A DNA stretch of 64,000 nt from the NCBI RefSeq assembly GCF_042477335.2, contig NC_091247.1, positions 40,909,501 to 40,973,500 on the forward strand, read 5' to 3'. A program made the translations under genes and the position numbers. Of the stretch, positions 1 through 12,190 are shown in pieces. Each line of letters opens with the position of its first letter. Position 1 is the first letter of the stretch. A model generated the notes under the pieces. It made no database searches, was not told where the DNA came from, and saw only the letters and a program-made list of their open reading frames with translations. Source of the stretch: Ovis canadensis. Lineage: Eukaryota > Chordata > Mammalia > Artiodactyla > Bovidae.

Positions 1-785
1 TTAATCTTATCAATTGTGCTGTAACTCAGTGTAAGCACTCACCAAATCAGCAATAAAAGTCTGTTACACGTAACCATCTTCTAAAATTGCCTTATTTGGA
101 TCGCGCTTTGGAGAATTTTGAAAAAAGGGTTTTGATACTTGTTAAGTAAATGAAAGAAAGAAAATGGACCTTCCACAAGAAGTCAGAGATAAATGAGATA
201 AAAATTCAGCAGAAGCCAAAAATTTGAAGTAGATGTGACTGTAAGAAACAGGTCCCAGATGATCCTAAGATACACACTGGGGTACACATTAGATTTTTCC
301 ACGATAGTGAAATGGATACTAAAATTATTTGAATTTAAATATTAAAACCCTTATGGTTAGAATACTGAGAGGCTTACATCTGAGTTATACTGTGTACGTC
401 AGAAAATTGTTTCATCTGCTTCCCATTGTTTAGAATAGCTTCAAATGGAAAATTAAATACTCAACATAGTGCAAGAAAAAAGTAATAATACATCTGCTAG
501 ATGGAAAATTATGCAATCAAAATATTTATAAAGCATTTAAAATAAACTGATAAAAGATTTTGTTACATTGTTCAAGTAAAAACAAATGATTCAGATTGTA
601 TATATAGTATGACTGGAACTCTATATGTTGCCTAAATTTATCCTAGGAATATAGAGATGACTTGATTCTAAGAAATTCTTTCATATACTTTCACCAATTA
701 ATAGATCAATGAAGACAATTGCATTTACTTCCATAGATACCAAAAATACATCCATTCTTGACTTTTATAGCTCATTAAAATAATA
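1..785. other. AT-rich intergenic sequence, nothing recognised
   Basis: No coding potential, RNA gene or confidently assigned repeat seen. Short A-rich stretches look like old L1 debris but are too diverged to call. Confidence 0.4.
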
Positions 786-2322
786 ATCAGTTCAGATCAG
801 TCGCTTAGTCGTGTCCCACTCTTTGCGACCCCATGAATTGCAGTACGCCAGGCCTCCCTGTCCATCACCAACTCCCAGAGTTCACTCAGACTCACGTCCA
901 TCGAGTCAGTGATGTCATCCAGCCATCTCATCCTCTGTCGTCCCCTTCTCCTCTTGCCCCAATCCCTCCCAGCATCAGAGTCTTTTCCAGTGAGTCAACT
1001 TTTCGCATGAGGTGGCCAAAGTACTGGAGTTTCAGCTTTAGCATCATTCCTTCCAAAGAAATCCCAGGGCTGATCTCCTTCAGAATGGACTGGTTGGATC
1101 TCCTTGCAGTCCAAGGGACCCTCAAGAGTCTTCTCCAACACCACAGTTCAAAAGCATCAATTCTTCGGCGCTCAGTCTTCTTCACAGTCCAAATCTCACA
1201 TCCATACATGACCACTGGAAAAACCATAGCCTTGACTAGACAGACCTTAGTTGGCAAAGTAATGTCTCTGCTTTTGAATATGCTATCTAGGTTGGTCATA
1301 ACTTTTCTTCCAAGGAGTATCTTTTAATCTCATAGCTGCAATCACCATCTGCAGTGATTTTGGAGCCCCCAAAAATAAAGTCTGACACTGTTTCCACTGT
1401 TTCCCCATCTATTTCCCATGAAGTGGTGGGACCGGATGCCATGATCTTCGTTTTCTGAATGTTGAGCTTTAAGCCAACTTTTTCACTCTCCTCTTTCACT
1501 TTCATCAAGACGCTTTTTAGCTCCTCTTCACTTTCTGCCATAAGGGTGGTGTCATCTGCATATCTGAGGTTTGCGATATTTCTCCTGGCAATCTTGATTC
1601 CAGCTTGTGTTTCTTCCAGCCCAGCGTTTCTCATGGTGTACTCTGCATAGAAGTTAAATAAACAGGGTGACAATATACAGCCTTGACGTACTCCTTTTCC
1701 TGTTTGGAACCAGTCTGTTGTTCCATGTCCAGTTCTAACTGTTGCTTCCTGACCTGCATACAGGTTTCTCAAGAGACAGGTCAGGTGGTCTGGTATTCCC
1801 ATCTCTTTCAAAATTTTCCACACTTTATTGTGATCCACACAGTCAAAGGCTTTGGCATAGTCAATAAAGCAGAAATAGATGTTTTTCTGGAACTCAAGAG
1901 CTTTTTCGATGATCCAGCGGATGTTGGCAATTTGATCTCTGGTTCCTCTGCCTTTTCTAAAACCAGCTTGAACATCAGGAAGTTCATGGTTCACGTATTG
2001 CTGAAGCCTAGCTTGGAGAATTTTGAGCGTTACTTTACTAGCGTGTGAGATGAGTGCCATTGTGTGGTAGTTTGAGTATTCTTTGGCTTTGCCTTTCTTT
2101 TGAATTGGAATGAAAACTGCCCTTTTCTAGTCCTGTGGCCACTGCTGAGTTTTCCAAATTTGCTGGCATATTGAGTGCAGCACTTTCACAGCATCATCTT
2201 TCAGGATTTGAAACAGCTCAACTGGAATTCCATCACCTCCACTAGCTTTGTTCGTAGTGATGCTTTCTAAGGCCCACTTGACCACATTACAGGATGTCTG
2301 GCTCTAGATGAGTGATAATAAT
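786..2322 (-). mobile_element. BovB (RTE) LINE, 5'-truncated, minus strand
   Basis: The left end carries the characteristic BovB 3' terminus (read on minus: ctgagcgactgaac type). The minus strand encodes decayed reverse transcriptase in two frames (2060-1296 and 1299-928), with AGFRKGRGTRDQIANI, GVRQGCILSPCLFNFYAEY and the catalytic NLRYADDTTLM still present. The frames shift near 1297. The endonuclease half is missing, as in most genomic copies. BovB is known to have entered ruminant genomes by horizontal transfer. Confidence 0.93.
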
Positions 2323-2459
2323 AGGTAATTCCTTAACAAGATTTTCTACCTGAACCACAGAGCAAGTTCTTGCTTAATGTTGGATAACTTGATACATCAC
2401 TATAAAAGTGAGGAACAGTTTAACATTGTTTAAGCTATACTGACTAGACAAAACAGTAG

Positions 2460-3085
2460 GTTAGAGAACTAGAAAAAAATTGTAAATAATTCAAACATAC
2501 ATCAGTAGAAAAGTGATTACGTAAATGATACTTAATGATTTCTCTTTATAATACCAAGTGGAGAAGGAAATGGAAACCCACTCCAGTATTCATGCCTGGA
2601 GAATCCCATGGACAGAGAAGCCTGGCAGGTTACAGTCCATGGGGTTGCAAAGAGTCGTACACAACTGAAATGACTTAGCACATAATACCAAGAGGCATCT
2701 GCAATTAAGGGGCTTATTTCACGTAATTGAGATAAAAATGAAAAACAGGGTACAAAGCATTGAAAATAGTGTACAAAGCATGCTTCCTTTCATATAGAAA
2801 AAAAGACAGTTTGCATATACACAGATTGCTTTGAAAATAGGAGATGTGAAACAGATAATAAAGACTAGGAATCTGGAGGTATGGACAGGAGGTTATGTAA
2901 ACCCTTCTTTACTGTTCGGATTTATGATTTGTATGTGTCATTTTTCCAATTAAAAGAAACTAAGAGTTAAAAGAAAAATAAAACATTACAGATCAAAAAG
3001 TAAATGGAAACTAAATATCCAATAATAGAAAGTTGGATAAATAAGCTATGGTCAAAGTATTTTATGGGATTTTGTGCAGCTATTA
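2460..3085 (+). mobile_element. Probable old L1 3' tail, interrupted by a SINE
   Basis: Phrases resembling the mammalian L1 3' end (ccaataatagaaagttggat, then aataagctatgg, and the taaaaattg context) read on the plus strand. Diverged, and split by the SINE at 2559-2681. Confidence 0.4.
2559..2681 (+). mobile_element. Bov-tA-type SINE fragment
   Basis: Typical gagaaggaaatgg / cccatggacagagaagcctg / cagtccatggggttgcaaag order. It is flanked by an 11-bp target-site duplication, ataataccaag (2548-2558 and 2682-2692), so the insertion boundaries are clear. Confidence 0.88.
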
Positions 3086-3108
3086 AAAATTGTGTGTGCT
3101 AAGTAAAA

Positions 3109-3511
3109 GAAAGCTGAGTGCTGAGGAACTGATGCTTTTGTACTGTGATATTGGAGAAGACTCTTGAGAGACCCTTGGACTGCAAGGAGGTCCAACCAGT
3201 CCATCCTAAAGGAAATCAGTACTGAATGTTCATTGGAAGGATGGATGTTGAAGCTGAAACTCCAATACTTTGGCCACCTGATGGGAAGAGCTGACTCATT
3301 TGTAAAGACCCTGATGCTGGGAAAAATTGAAGGCAGGACGAGAAGGGAACGACAGACGATGAGATGGTTGGATGGCATCACTGACTTAAAGGACATTGAG
3401 TTTGAGCAAACTCCAGGAGTTGGTGCTGGACAGGGAGGCCTGGTGTGCTGCAGTCCATGGGGTCACAAAGAGTTGGACATGACTGAGTGACTGAACTGAC
3501 TAACTGACTGA
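3109..3511 (+). mobile_element. BovB LINE 3' fragment, plus strand
   Basis: Encodes the remnant C-terminal BovB stretch ([38 protein letters not shown]) and ends in the BovB terminus ctgagtgactgaactgac. Confidence 0.9.
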
Positions 3512-3819
3512 AGTCGCTTCAGTCATATCTGACTCTTTGTAACCCTATGGACTATTGATAAACCCAACTATTGATTTTAAGTTTTACTTGCAAAATAAAC
3601 AGTGAGCCAAAAGTGAAACACTGATAAAATTGAACCTGATCTGATTTATTCTAAAACCAGGCTCCTCTGTCCAAGGGGATTCACGAAGCAAGAAAGCTAA
3701 AATGGGTCACCATGCCCTCCTCCAGGGATCTTCCCAACTGAGGGATCGAACCTGCTTCTGCTATGTCTCCTGCATTGGCAGGTGGGTTCTTTTACCACTA
3801 GTGCCGCCTGGGAGGCCTA
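3512..3819 (-). mobile_element. Bov-tA SINE split by a 98-bp foreign segment
   Basis: The left part (3512-3553, to ctatggact) and right part (from caggctcctctgtcc at about 3657 to ccgcctgggaggcc) are consecutive pieces of one minus-strand SINE. Between them lies a near-copy of 4295-4392 plus a few filler bases, in place of the usual SINE bases. Confidence 0.75.
3559..3656 (+). repeat. 98-bp direct repeat, copy 1 (inside a SINE)
   Basis: Matches 4295-4392 at almost every base (about one difference, cctgat versus cttgat), in the same orientation with an offset of 736 bp. The left junction shows a repeated actattga. Confidence 0.9.
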
Positions 3820-4294
3820 ATTTGTACTATAAATAAACTTCATTAAAAAATTAACTATATAAAATTAAAATACAAATGTGTGCTATATTGCTCAGCAGAT
3901 ACTTGTTGAATGAATAAAATGATGAATTCCAAGTGAGAGGAGAGATAGGATAAAAATCATGAATGCTGAATAACCATAATTATATACTACCATCCAAATA
4001 TACATATAAGAAAAACAATGTCAGAAGGAAAGAAAAATAGAATAGTGATATTTTCTGCTTATGGTATTACAATGTACATACAATGTACATTAAAAATAAT
4101 TTCTTATATTTTTCTGATTTTCAGAAATTCATGTAATAAATGTGCATTGTTTAAAAATGGAAAAAAATTCTTTTAGGAAGTGAGATGTTCTATCTGCTTT
4201 TCTGAGGCAATGTGGAAAATAGAAAATAAAGTACTCCCCAAAGGTGGTTCATGCAGACCCTGCTGTGTGGGCACAATTTCCTTAATGTTCACCC

Positions 4295-4392
4295 TAAACC
4301 CAACTATTGATTTTAAGTTTTACTTGCAAAATAAACAGTGAGCCAAAAGTGAAACACTGATAAAATTGAACTTGATCTGATTTATTCTAAAA
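4295..4392 (+). repeat. 98-bp direct repeat, copy 2 (probable source)
   Basis: Begins taaacccaactattg and ends tttattctaaaa. It lies in ordinary unique-looking AT-rich sequence, so it is the likely template for the copy at 3559-3656. Confidence 0.9.
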
Positions 4393-5486
4393 GCAGACTT
4401 GCCTAAGGCAAAATTCTTTAGGAAAACATTCCAACAGCTAAGAGAAGGTTGTGAGCCTGTACTTAAACAAGGTGAATTTTCATTCATAAAATTCTTTCCT
4501 GTTCCTGTTATAACATCATGAAAAAATTAAAAGCTGCTGCCCTTGGACTTTCAATTTAGTATGCATATGCTTTGTAGGAAATAGGAGACTGTGTGAAATA
4601 TATATAAGACACTCAGTTAACGTTTGTTAATGTGATGGCCTTTAGTAAATATATTCAAAGTCAATTGGAATCAATATTGGAAATCAAGTCTTAGTGAAGA
4701 AAAGGATTTTATTGTCTCTCTAAAACATAGTTAAATGCTTTTAGATTAAAGGCCTAATCTGGTAGGTCAGGTTGGTATATATATTTGTTGTTAGTTTCAG
4801 TGTCCACTAGTGATTAGTGATTTTTACCTCTTATATCAACTCTCCTATTTCACTCAAACCCTTTGCCCAAAAATATATTTTACAAGAGAAGTGCTTATCT
4901 TTCTTTATATAAAACAGTGATCTGATTTTTTTTGCTAATTTACTAACAACAAAATATTTTCCCCTCTTCATTTGACTTATGTTTTTTAAAATATGTTTCC
5001 AAACTTTTGAGAGGAGAAATAAAACAAAAGCCCATGGCTTCTTACTCCAACATCAAATATTCAGTAAATCTTTCAAAATCCTCATTAATCTATGTCCTCC
5101 CCTCTCAACACATACCCACAGGCGACATACCTGTGTCTCCAGCCAGAATATTGCAGCAATACCATTTCAGTCCCACTTCATTCTTGCTCATTATATTCTT
5201 TCCAATGCCTTGTCTGGTTCTTGGCTTGAATTGTTCTGGCTCAAGGTCTCCCATCAGGTGGCAGTCCAGGCGTCAGCTGATGTATGCTGCAGTCATCTCA
5301 AGACTTGGCTGGCGTTAAAGAATCCACTTAGAAGCTCACTCACGTAGCTGTTGTCTACAGTCAAGGCCTCCACTTCTCCCCACATAGGCCTCTCCATAAG
5401 CTGCTTGAGTGTCATCACTGCTGGCTTCTTCCAAGTTGTGAGAGGAGAAAATGGAGATAAGATAAAAGTCACAAGGATGTGAATAA
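4393..5486. other. Intergenic AT-rich sequence, nothing recognised
   Basis: Open frames near 4979-5347 overlap in two frames, lack splice or codon support and match nothing I recognise. No RNA gene or clear repeat. Confidence 0.4.
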
Positions 5487-5690
5487 CAGAAGTGAAGTTG
5501 CTCAGTCATGTCGGACTCTTTGCGACCCATGGACTGTAGCCTACCAGGTTCCCTGTCCATGAGATTTTCCAGGCAAGAGTACTGGAGTGGGTTGCCATTT
5601 CCTTCTCCAGAGGGTCTTCCCAACCCAGGGATCAAACCTGGGTCTCCCAAATTGTAGGCAGATGCTTTACCATCTGAGCTACCAGGGAAA
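5487..5690 (-). mobile_element. Bov-tA SINE, minus strand
   Basis: Contains gctcagtcatgtcggactct, the caggcaagagtactggagtg block and ends ttaccatctgagctaccaggg, the reversed tRNA-like head of Bov-tA. Confidence 0.92.
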
Positions 5691-5734
5691 TATACCAGGA
5701 GTGAATACCAGGAGTGGTGATTACTGGGGGTCCT

Positions 5735-5862
5735 CTTCAGTTCAGTTCAGCTTGGTCGTCTCCAACTCTTTGCAACCCTATGGACTGCAGCATGCCAGGC
5801 TTCCCTGTCCATCATCAACTCCCGGAGTTTACTCAAACTCATGTCCATTGAGTCAGTGAGTC
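5735..5862 (-). mobile_element. BovB LINE 3'-end fragment, minus strand
   Basis: Reversed BovB terminus (cagttcagttcagcttggtc) followed by gccaggcttccctgtccatc and ccggagtttactcaaactca, as in the larger copies of this window. Confidence 0.85.
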
Positions 5863-5869
5863 CTTTTAG

Positions 5870-6760
5870 AGGCTGGCTACCCTCTAGAGCTGTCACTCTT
5901 TGAAGCCCAGGCTTGTTACTGAACCAAATTTAGGTCTGCTGATACTGGATTGTGGTGAAGGAAAGTGCAGAATTAATTGCAGGTGTAAAACAAGGAGTCT
6001 GAGCTATTAATGCTCAAAAGACCTGAACTTCCTGGTGGCTTTCAGGTAAAGACTTTTAAAGATAGGGTGATGGAGAGGGTTGCAGGGTGCATGATCAGTT
6101 TGTAGATATTCTTCTGATTGGTTAGTGGTGAGGTAATCAGCAATCAACATCGTCAGCCTTCTGGTTCCAACTGGTCTGGAGTCTATGTGCTTGTGGTCAG
6201 ATTGCAGTTAACTTCTTCCGCCTGGTAGGGGTTTCAGCATCTGAAAAATAGCTCAGAGGATGTGGCTCAGAATATTATCTCTTGAGGAGATATTGGGGCT
6301 TCTCTGGTGGCTTAGATGACAAAGAATTTGCCTGCAATGCAGGAAACCTGGGTTCGATCGCTGGGTCAGGACCATCCTCTGGAGAAGGGAATAGCTACTC
6401 ACCCCAGTATTCTTGCCAGGAGAATATCATGGACAAAGGAGCCTGGTGGGCTACAGTCTTTGGGGCTGCAGAGAGTCAGACACGACTGAGCGACTAACGT
6501 GAGGAGAAACTAAAGGTCCTTGACTTTGTTTAATGACTAAACCATTATGATTTTGTCTTGCTGATCGTTTTCTTTTGTTTCTGCCTTTTCTCACTTCTCG
6601 AATTAAATTTGTTCTTTGGAACTCAGAGAAGGCCTAGGAGGCTAAACTTTTTCTCCAAAGTTTAGAGGCAGGCAGAAGACATATGGAGGTGTCTGTTCTG
6701 GGAATGTCCCATCAGATCCTGCTCTGCGAAGAGTCCTAGCTTCTCCCAGAAGTTTTCTTT
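5870..6760 (-). mobile_element. Probable endogenous-retrovirus LTR remnant, split by a SINE
   Basis: From gctggctaccctctagagct to gtctgttctgggaatgtccc the sequence is non-coding, richer in GC than its surroundings and recalls a ruminant ERV LTR (the bgcaggtgtaaaacaaggag-type, cttctgattggttagtggtg and ggtccttgactttgtttaat segments), oriented on minus. It is interrupted by the SINE at 6298-6502. The family is recalled, not searched. No viral genes are attached. Confidence 0.45.
6298..6502 (+). mobile_element. Bov-tA SINE, plus strand
   Basis: Starts gggcttctctggtggcttag, with the tRNA-like box gcaatgcaggaaacctgggttcgatc-type head, and ends cacgactgagcgactaac. A short tgaggaga duplication flanks it (near 6285 and 6502). 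Confidence 0.92.
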
Positions 6761-8411
6761 AATCACGACTCCTTTATGGTTTCTTTCTTTTCAAGACACC
6801 TTTAGAACAAGTTCTCTACCATACATGGCTCTTAATAATGCTATTTTTTGAAAATTTTTATTTGTCACATTTTAAATAATTCTCAAAGAGTCAGACATGA
6901 CTGAAGCTTAGCACACTCAGAACCAAATAATTCTCCCAGTGCAATGAAGTTTCAAGTCCAATAACTAAGACTCAATACATTTTATTTCATAATTCATATC
7001 TCAATTATAGCAACATTGGGTTTAGTAAATATTGGGGCAAGACTAATTGAGGATAACTTACTGGTTCTGAGTACTGAATGCTGATTAAAACTGCCTGAGG
7101 AGCTTTTAAAGATATTGATGCATAGGTGATAGCCCCAGATAGAAACTGGCATTTATTTAAATGCTTCTCAGGTGATTCCAGTGGGCAGTCAGTCGCTTAG
7201 GGTACTTCCTGCCTCAGTCATAGATTAAGAGGAGTCTCTTTTGAATTATGTTCTTTGTTGTTGTCGTTCACTATCCTATAATTCCACCAAACAAAACATT
7301 TGTAGTTTTGATTCAGTTCTCTTTGTTAAAAGAACGAGGACATCGCTTAAGTATTCAAAACCCTATTAGTGAATCTATTTCTTTCATAGATATAGTCTTT
7401 ACTTCATACTCTGTCAGAAGAAGAAATAGACATAATTACTTTTCCAGAATGTACAGTTTTTGTGCGATCTAACAGAAGGATCAAATCACTAAATATAACT
7501 AATAAAAATTGTCCAAGAGTCATGAAAATCAACTGAAATGGCTACAACTACAGGCCGTAAAATTACTTTCAATAGACAAAATTAAATTTGATAGTTTGAA
7601 GATCGCTATCAATACGGCCCTTTAGGATCTGTCAGGGGAGGAAGCGTTATTTCATCTGAAATCTCTTCCCCTCTTTCACATTGTCCATGAGGTTTTTAAA
7701 TTTCCTACCAGTTCTGCTTCAAAAATTTCCGGATTCCCCACTACGCTCCCCCTTTGCCCAACCACATTTTACAATCCTGAAAAAGATGGAGTAAAAAGCC
7801 TTTCTGATATAAGAGACTTTTTTAAAGACATGGCTTCCGTGGCTTGAGATGTCACAAGGAAAAGACATTCTTTACTGCCTGGCTAGAAATATCAGCATTT
7901 TCCATTGCTTATTTCATGGTGTTAACCTTAGTTCTTTTGCCAGTTGAATTCCTGTCCCCTAATTTTAAGAAATAAGTAGTGAGCTCATTTACCTTTTAAA
8001 AATAAGACACCTCTGTGATAGCAAAGTCTCTTTTGCAAAGGTTAACTAATTCAAGTCCGTGGGTAAAGTTTAGGACAATGATTTTCAAACATGATGCACA
8101 TCCTTTACAGTTCTTTTTGTTTTTTCTTATAAAGTGCTTATCTGGGATTACACCAGACCTAATCAGCATCTTACAGCTTAAAATGTATACTGATGGGCAC
8201 TGAAAGAGATTAAGAGACAACTAAGCAGGATGAACATCTTGGCACTCAAAGATGTTTCTGGAATTTTACTCCATGTCCAACATGATTGAATCAGACTAAC
8301 AAATGAAAAGTTCATGACTGTTGAAAGTAAGCTGAGGGAAGGTAAAATTAAAACATGTGAAGACAAAAATAAAAATTCTGGTTATCAAATGTTTTCTTGA
8401 TTAATAGATAG
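6761..8411. other. Intergenic sequence, no gene recognised
   Basis: Apart from a short SINE scrap near 6886-6912 (agagtcagacatgactgaag) I find no assignable repeat. Open frames near 7248-7472 and 8178-8366 are short and unsupported. Confidence 0.4.
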
Positions 8412-9214
8412 AAGGAAAACTATGACAAACCTAGCTGCTGCTAAGCTGCTAAGTCACTTCAGTCATGTCTGACTCTGTGCGACCCCATAGATGGCAGCCT
8501 ATCAGGTTCCCCCGTCGCTGGGATTCTCCAGGCAAGAACACTGGAGTGGGTTGCCATTTCCTTCTCCAGTGCGTGAAAGTGAAAAGTGAAAGTGAAGTCA
8601 CTCAGTCGTGTCCAACCCTCCTCGACCCCATGGACTGCAGCCCACCAGGCTCCTCCATCCATGGGATTTTCCAGGCAAGAGTACTGGAGTGGGGTGCCAT
8701 TTGCCTTCTCCAATGACAAACCTAGACAACACATTAAAAAGTAGAAACACTGCTTTGCCAACAAAGGTCGATATAGTCAAAGCTATGGGTTTTCCAGTGG
8801 TCATGTATGGATGTAAGAGTTGGACTATAAAGTAGGCTGAGCACTAAAGAATTGATGCTTTTGAATTTTGGTGTTGAAGAAGACTCTTGAGAGTCCCTTG
8901 GCCTGCAAGGAGATCAAACCAGTCCATTCTAAAGGAAATCAACCCTGAATATTCATTGGAAGGACTGGTACTGAAGCTGAAGCTCCAATATTATGGCCAC
9001 CTGACATGAAGAGCTGACTCATTGGAAAAGAACTGATGCTAGGAGAGATTGAAGGCAAAAGGAGAAGAGTGTGGCAGAGGATTAGATGGTTAGATAGTAT
9101 CACTGACTCAATGGACATGAATTTGAGCAAACTTCGGGAGATAGTGAAGGACTGGGGAACCAGGCCTGCTCTAGTCCATGGAGCCACAAAGAGTCGTATA
9201 CAACTTGGCGACTG
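8412..9214 (+). mobile_element. BovB LINE fragment, plus strand, interrupted by BOV-A2
   Basis: BovB sequence starts at about 8412 (ggaaaactatgacaaacctag), is interrupted by the SINE at 8435-8712, and resumes atgacaaacctagacaacac. It continues through the C-terminal RT region (VVMYGCKSWTIK) to the BovB 3' end near 9214. Confidence 0.85.
8435..8712 (-). mobile_element. BOV-A2 SINE, minus strand, inside BovB
   Basis: Dimeric BOV-A2: two Bov-A units joined by the tgaaagtgaaaagtgaaagt linker, with the gctgctgctaagct end on the left. A perfect 13-bp duplication atgacaaacctag (8422-8434 and 8713-8725) flanks it, showing insertion into the existing BovB copy. Confidence 0.94.
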
Positions 9215-11983
9215 ACCAGCAGTGCAGAATTACTGAACAGAACCATTGCAGAACAGAGGGTATAATAGTGCTAATAGCAGCTCAGAGTAGAATGGACCCA
9301 GAACCTTTTCCCCTGCCACTATACAAAAAAGAAATCTAGAAAATCTGCTCCATGCTGAAAGGCTTAAAAGCCAAATTTCTACCCATTGGCTGAAAGTGAA
9401 TCAGACTTAACAACATACATTTTGTATCCTAACCTTATTCCTGGCTTCATGTCAAACTGGGTCTCATTTTCCTCTTATATTAGGCCAGGTTTCTTTGGTT
9501 GCAAGTTATAGTAAGTTTAATTTTTAAAGATGGACTTTATATACATCTTCTAAAATCATAGTTTAACAATTTCATTACTTTTCTTCCCACTAAATTTTAT
9601 AAAATAGAACAAAATGCACTAAATTGCTTATAAAATTTTCCAAACATTTCTGCATAAAATGACAATGCAGTCAAAAAAAACTGTATCTGGAAAGTAGGTC
9701 CAGAAAGCAGATGTTTTAATTGTCCATTGCACTGATGAATTGAAGTCTGAGCTGATAGAGTTATAGGAGTACTGATGTAAAATATATGAAGGTACAGATT
9801 TTAAATCTGCACCCTCCCAAGAGGTCTTTCAAAAAAATAGCTAAATATAACTGGCTAAAATAACATAGCTTTACGTTTCCTAAATTTGTCTATTATATAT
9901 TTTAGGTTTAAACATCTGACTCATTAAGGAAATAATTACAACTTAACTAGTGAGAAGTCAGATATAACTGAGAATTTCTTAAACAGGCAAAAACAAACAG
10001 AAACTCAAATGAAGTTGTGTCTGAAAACTGTTTTTTTTTTTTTCTGAAATATGCTTTAATAGGTTCTGTAAGGAATAAGTCAATGGAGATGAGCTCTATA
10101 GTACTGAATACAATGTCTCAAATGGCATCAACGATGAAGATGATGCTCTAAAGTTAGAATTTTCCTATTTTCTTCCTGAAAATCACCTAAAGCAACTCAG
10201 AGGAATAGACATAATAACACAAACTTCTTTTTTTGCAAAACATATACTAAAACAATAATAAACTAAAAAAAAAAGTGTAGGGTTCCCAGAAGAAGAGGGG
10301 TCAAGCAAATACGTATGCAAAAGGAACAAGAGAAATAACATTATAGCTTCAGATCTCAGAGTCAGAAAAACACACTTCTTAAAAAATAAGGACGACTAGC
10401 TGAGATGCAAAATCCACATGCCTTGTATGCAACAATGGAAATAGGATGCACGTGTGGAGGTAGGAACTCTTCTGGACCTAGCTTACTTCTGAAAGTCAAA
10501 AAGATGACAACAAACAAGGAATCATAAAAATTAGCTGTATTTTGCAGCAAAAGTCTTTCTCAAAGAAAATGAGAGTAGAGATTTGGCATTTTGAAAAACC
10601 TCTATAATGACTACCCTCACTGACTTAGGAAAATTAAAAACTAGACAAACTCACACACAAAATTCTGGGTCATCAAAATCATAATTCCAGCAAACCTGGA
10701 ATAGTGCCATGAACCCTTCTATACTGAAACTCCCCAAAATGATTAATCCTGGAGAAATTCATCTGCTTTAAAGATGAGCAGTGAAAAAGGGATGTATCAC
10801 CAGAGGCACATAAATATACTACGAGGGGTAAAAAAAAAAGAAACAAGAGGAAACAAGTTAGAATATATTAGAAACAAATCATATTAGGTGGAAAACTTTC
10901 CTAATCTAGCAGACCAGTAGACTGAGACCACTTTTCCAACAGAAATTTAAATAGCACAATCAAGCAATACCCTTTATGAGGAAAGACTGTAAAGATATAT
11001 TTAATAATTTAAGGAAGAAATCATAAGATGAGAGGAAGAGAGAAAATATAAGTTCATGTAGGAAGTGAAAGAAAAAAATAACAAAACCATTACAAAAATA
11101 AAGGCAAAATAAAAAACACAATAAATAAAAGATTGCAGAAAACAGCAAATAAATAGAAGACAGATATAAGAAAAGTAAGAAAAATAAGATTGAAATAAAG
11201 AGATGAAAGAGAATAGAGGAAATTGTCTCCAGATTCACATAGAGTTCTAAAAGAAAAAAAATGAAAAAGAAATGAATAACTTATAATATAGTTCAAGTCT
11301 ATTTCTCCGAGATTAATTATTTGGATTCAAATAGTGAAAGATCCACTCTGTGAAAGAACTATGTATTCAAAATAATAAATAAGACATATCTTAGCAAATT
11401 CACAGGATTTCAGTGAAAATGAAAAATGTATTTGATAACCAGGCAAAAAAGTTTTAAGGTACAGGGTGTGAGTGGGGGATCAGGCTGGTCCCAGACTTTT
11501 CCATAGAAAAATTCAAAGCTACAGATTGCAGAGGAATCCTACAACACTGTTAAGGAAAGAAAGCTGTGAGGATGAAGAGGACTGTAAGAATTTTATATCT
11601 AGCTAAACTATAATTTAAAAAAATAAAGTTATGCATAAGAACTCAGGAAATACTAAAATAATGAGAACTTAAAAATATTATTCCCCTGAGTTCATCCTAA
11701 GTAGTCTGCTAGAATAAGAAAAACTGTAGGAAAAAAAAGATTGTTAAGCATTAATTCTATTAACATCGAAGAGTTTAAAAATATGTAGGGTTATAATTAC
11801 AAAACAGTATACATGCTGCATTCCCTAGCAAAGTACATATAGTAAAGTTAATAAAAGATGGAAAGGGCAGGAGCAAAAAGAGAAGAAATTCAAATTTTCC
11901 AATTCCCTCCTCTTTAATAGCTGCAGATGAAAGTACATCACTAAAAGTTAACAAATATTTAATACAGATATAAATACACGTAT
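9215..11983. other. AT- and purine-rich intergenic sequence, possible old LINE (HAL1-like) remains
   Basis: A long A/G-rich plus strand (10.9-11.3 kb), poly-T at 10029 and phrases such as taagaattttatatctagct (11586-) recall HAL1/L1-type LINE debris. The frames at 10960-11296 are hydrophobic artefacts of reading A/G-rich DNA backwards. No gene recognised. Confidence 0.35.
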
Positions 11984-12190
11984 TTGTTGCTGTCGTTGTT
12001 CCGTCACTAAGTCATGTCCCACTCTTTGCAACCCCATGAACTGCAGCACGCCAGGCTCTTCTGTCCTCCACTGTCTTATTTGCTCAAATTCATGTCCATT
12101 GAGTAGGTGATGCTATTTAACCATCTCATCCTCAGCTGCCCCAATCTTTCCCAGCATCAGGATCTCTCCCAATGAGTCAGCTCTTGTCAA
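11984..12190 (-). mobile_element. BovB 3'-end-like fragment, minus strand
   Basis: Contains gcagcacgccaggctcttct, ttcatgtccattgagtaggt and tttcccagcatcaggatctc in the same order as BovB 3' ends elsewhere here, but more diverged, with small deletions. Confidence 0.75.

Noticed and set aside
1459..1650. Conserved-looking plus-strand frame [17 protein letters not shown]..., also at 17070-17258, 26887-27078 (minus) and 34540-34731 (minus)
   Set aside because: It is the antisense of the BovB RT region and recurs only because BovB recurs; no start context or expression evidence.
6298..6502. tRNA-like A/B box sequences in Bov-tA SINE heads
   Set aside because: These are tRNA-derived SINE promoters, not tRNA genes; no cloverleaf acceptor stem is intact.
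10960..11296. Hydrophobic Leu/Phe-rich minus-strand frames that look like membrane proteins
   Set aside because: They come from reading A/G-rich DNA on the opposite strand; low complexity with no family features.
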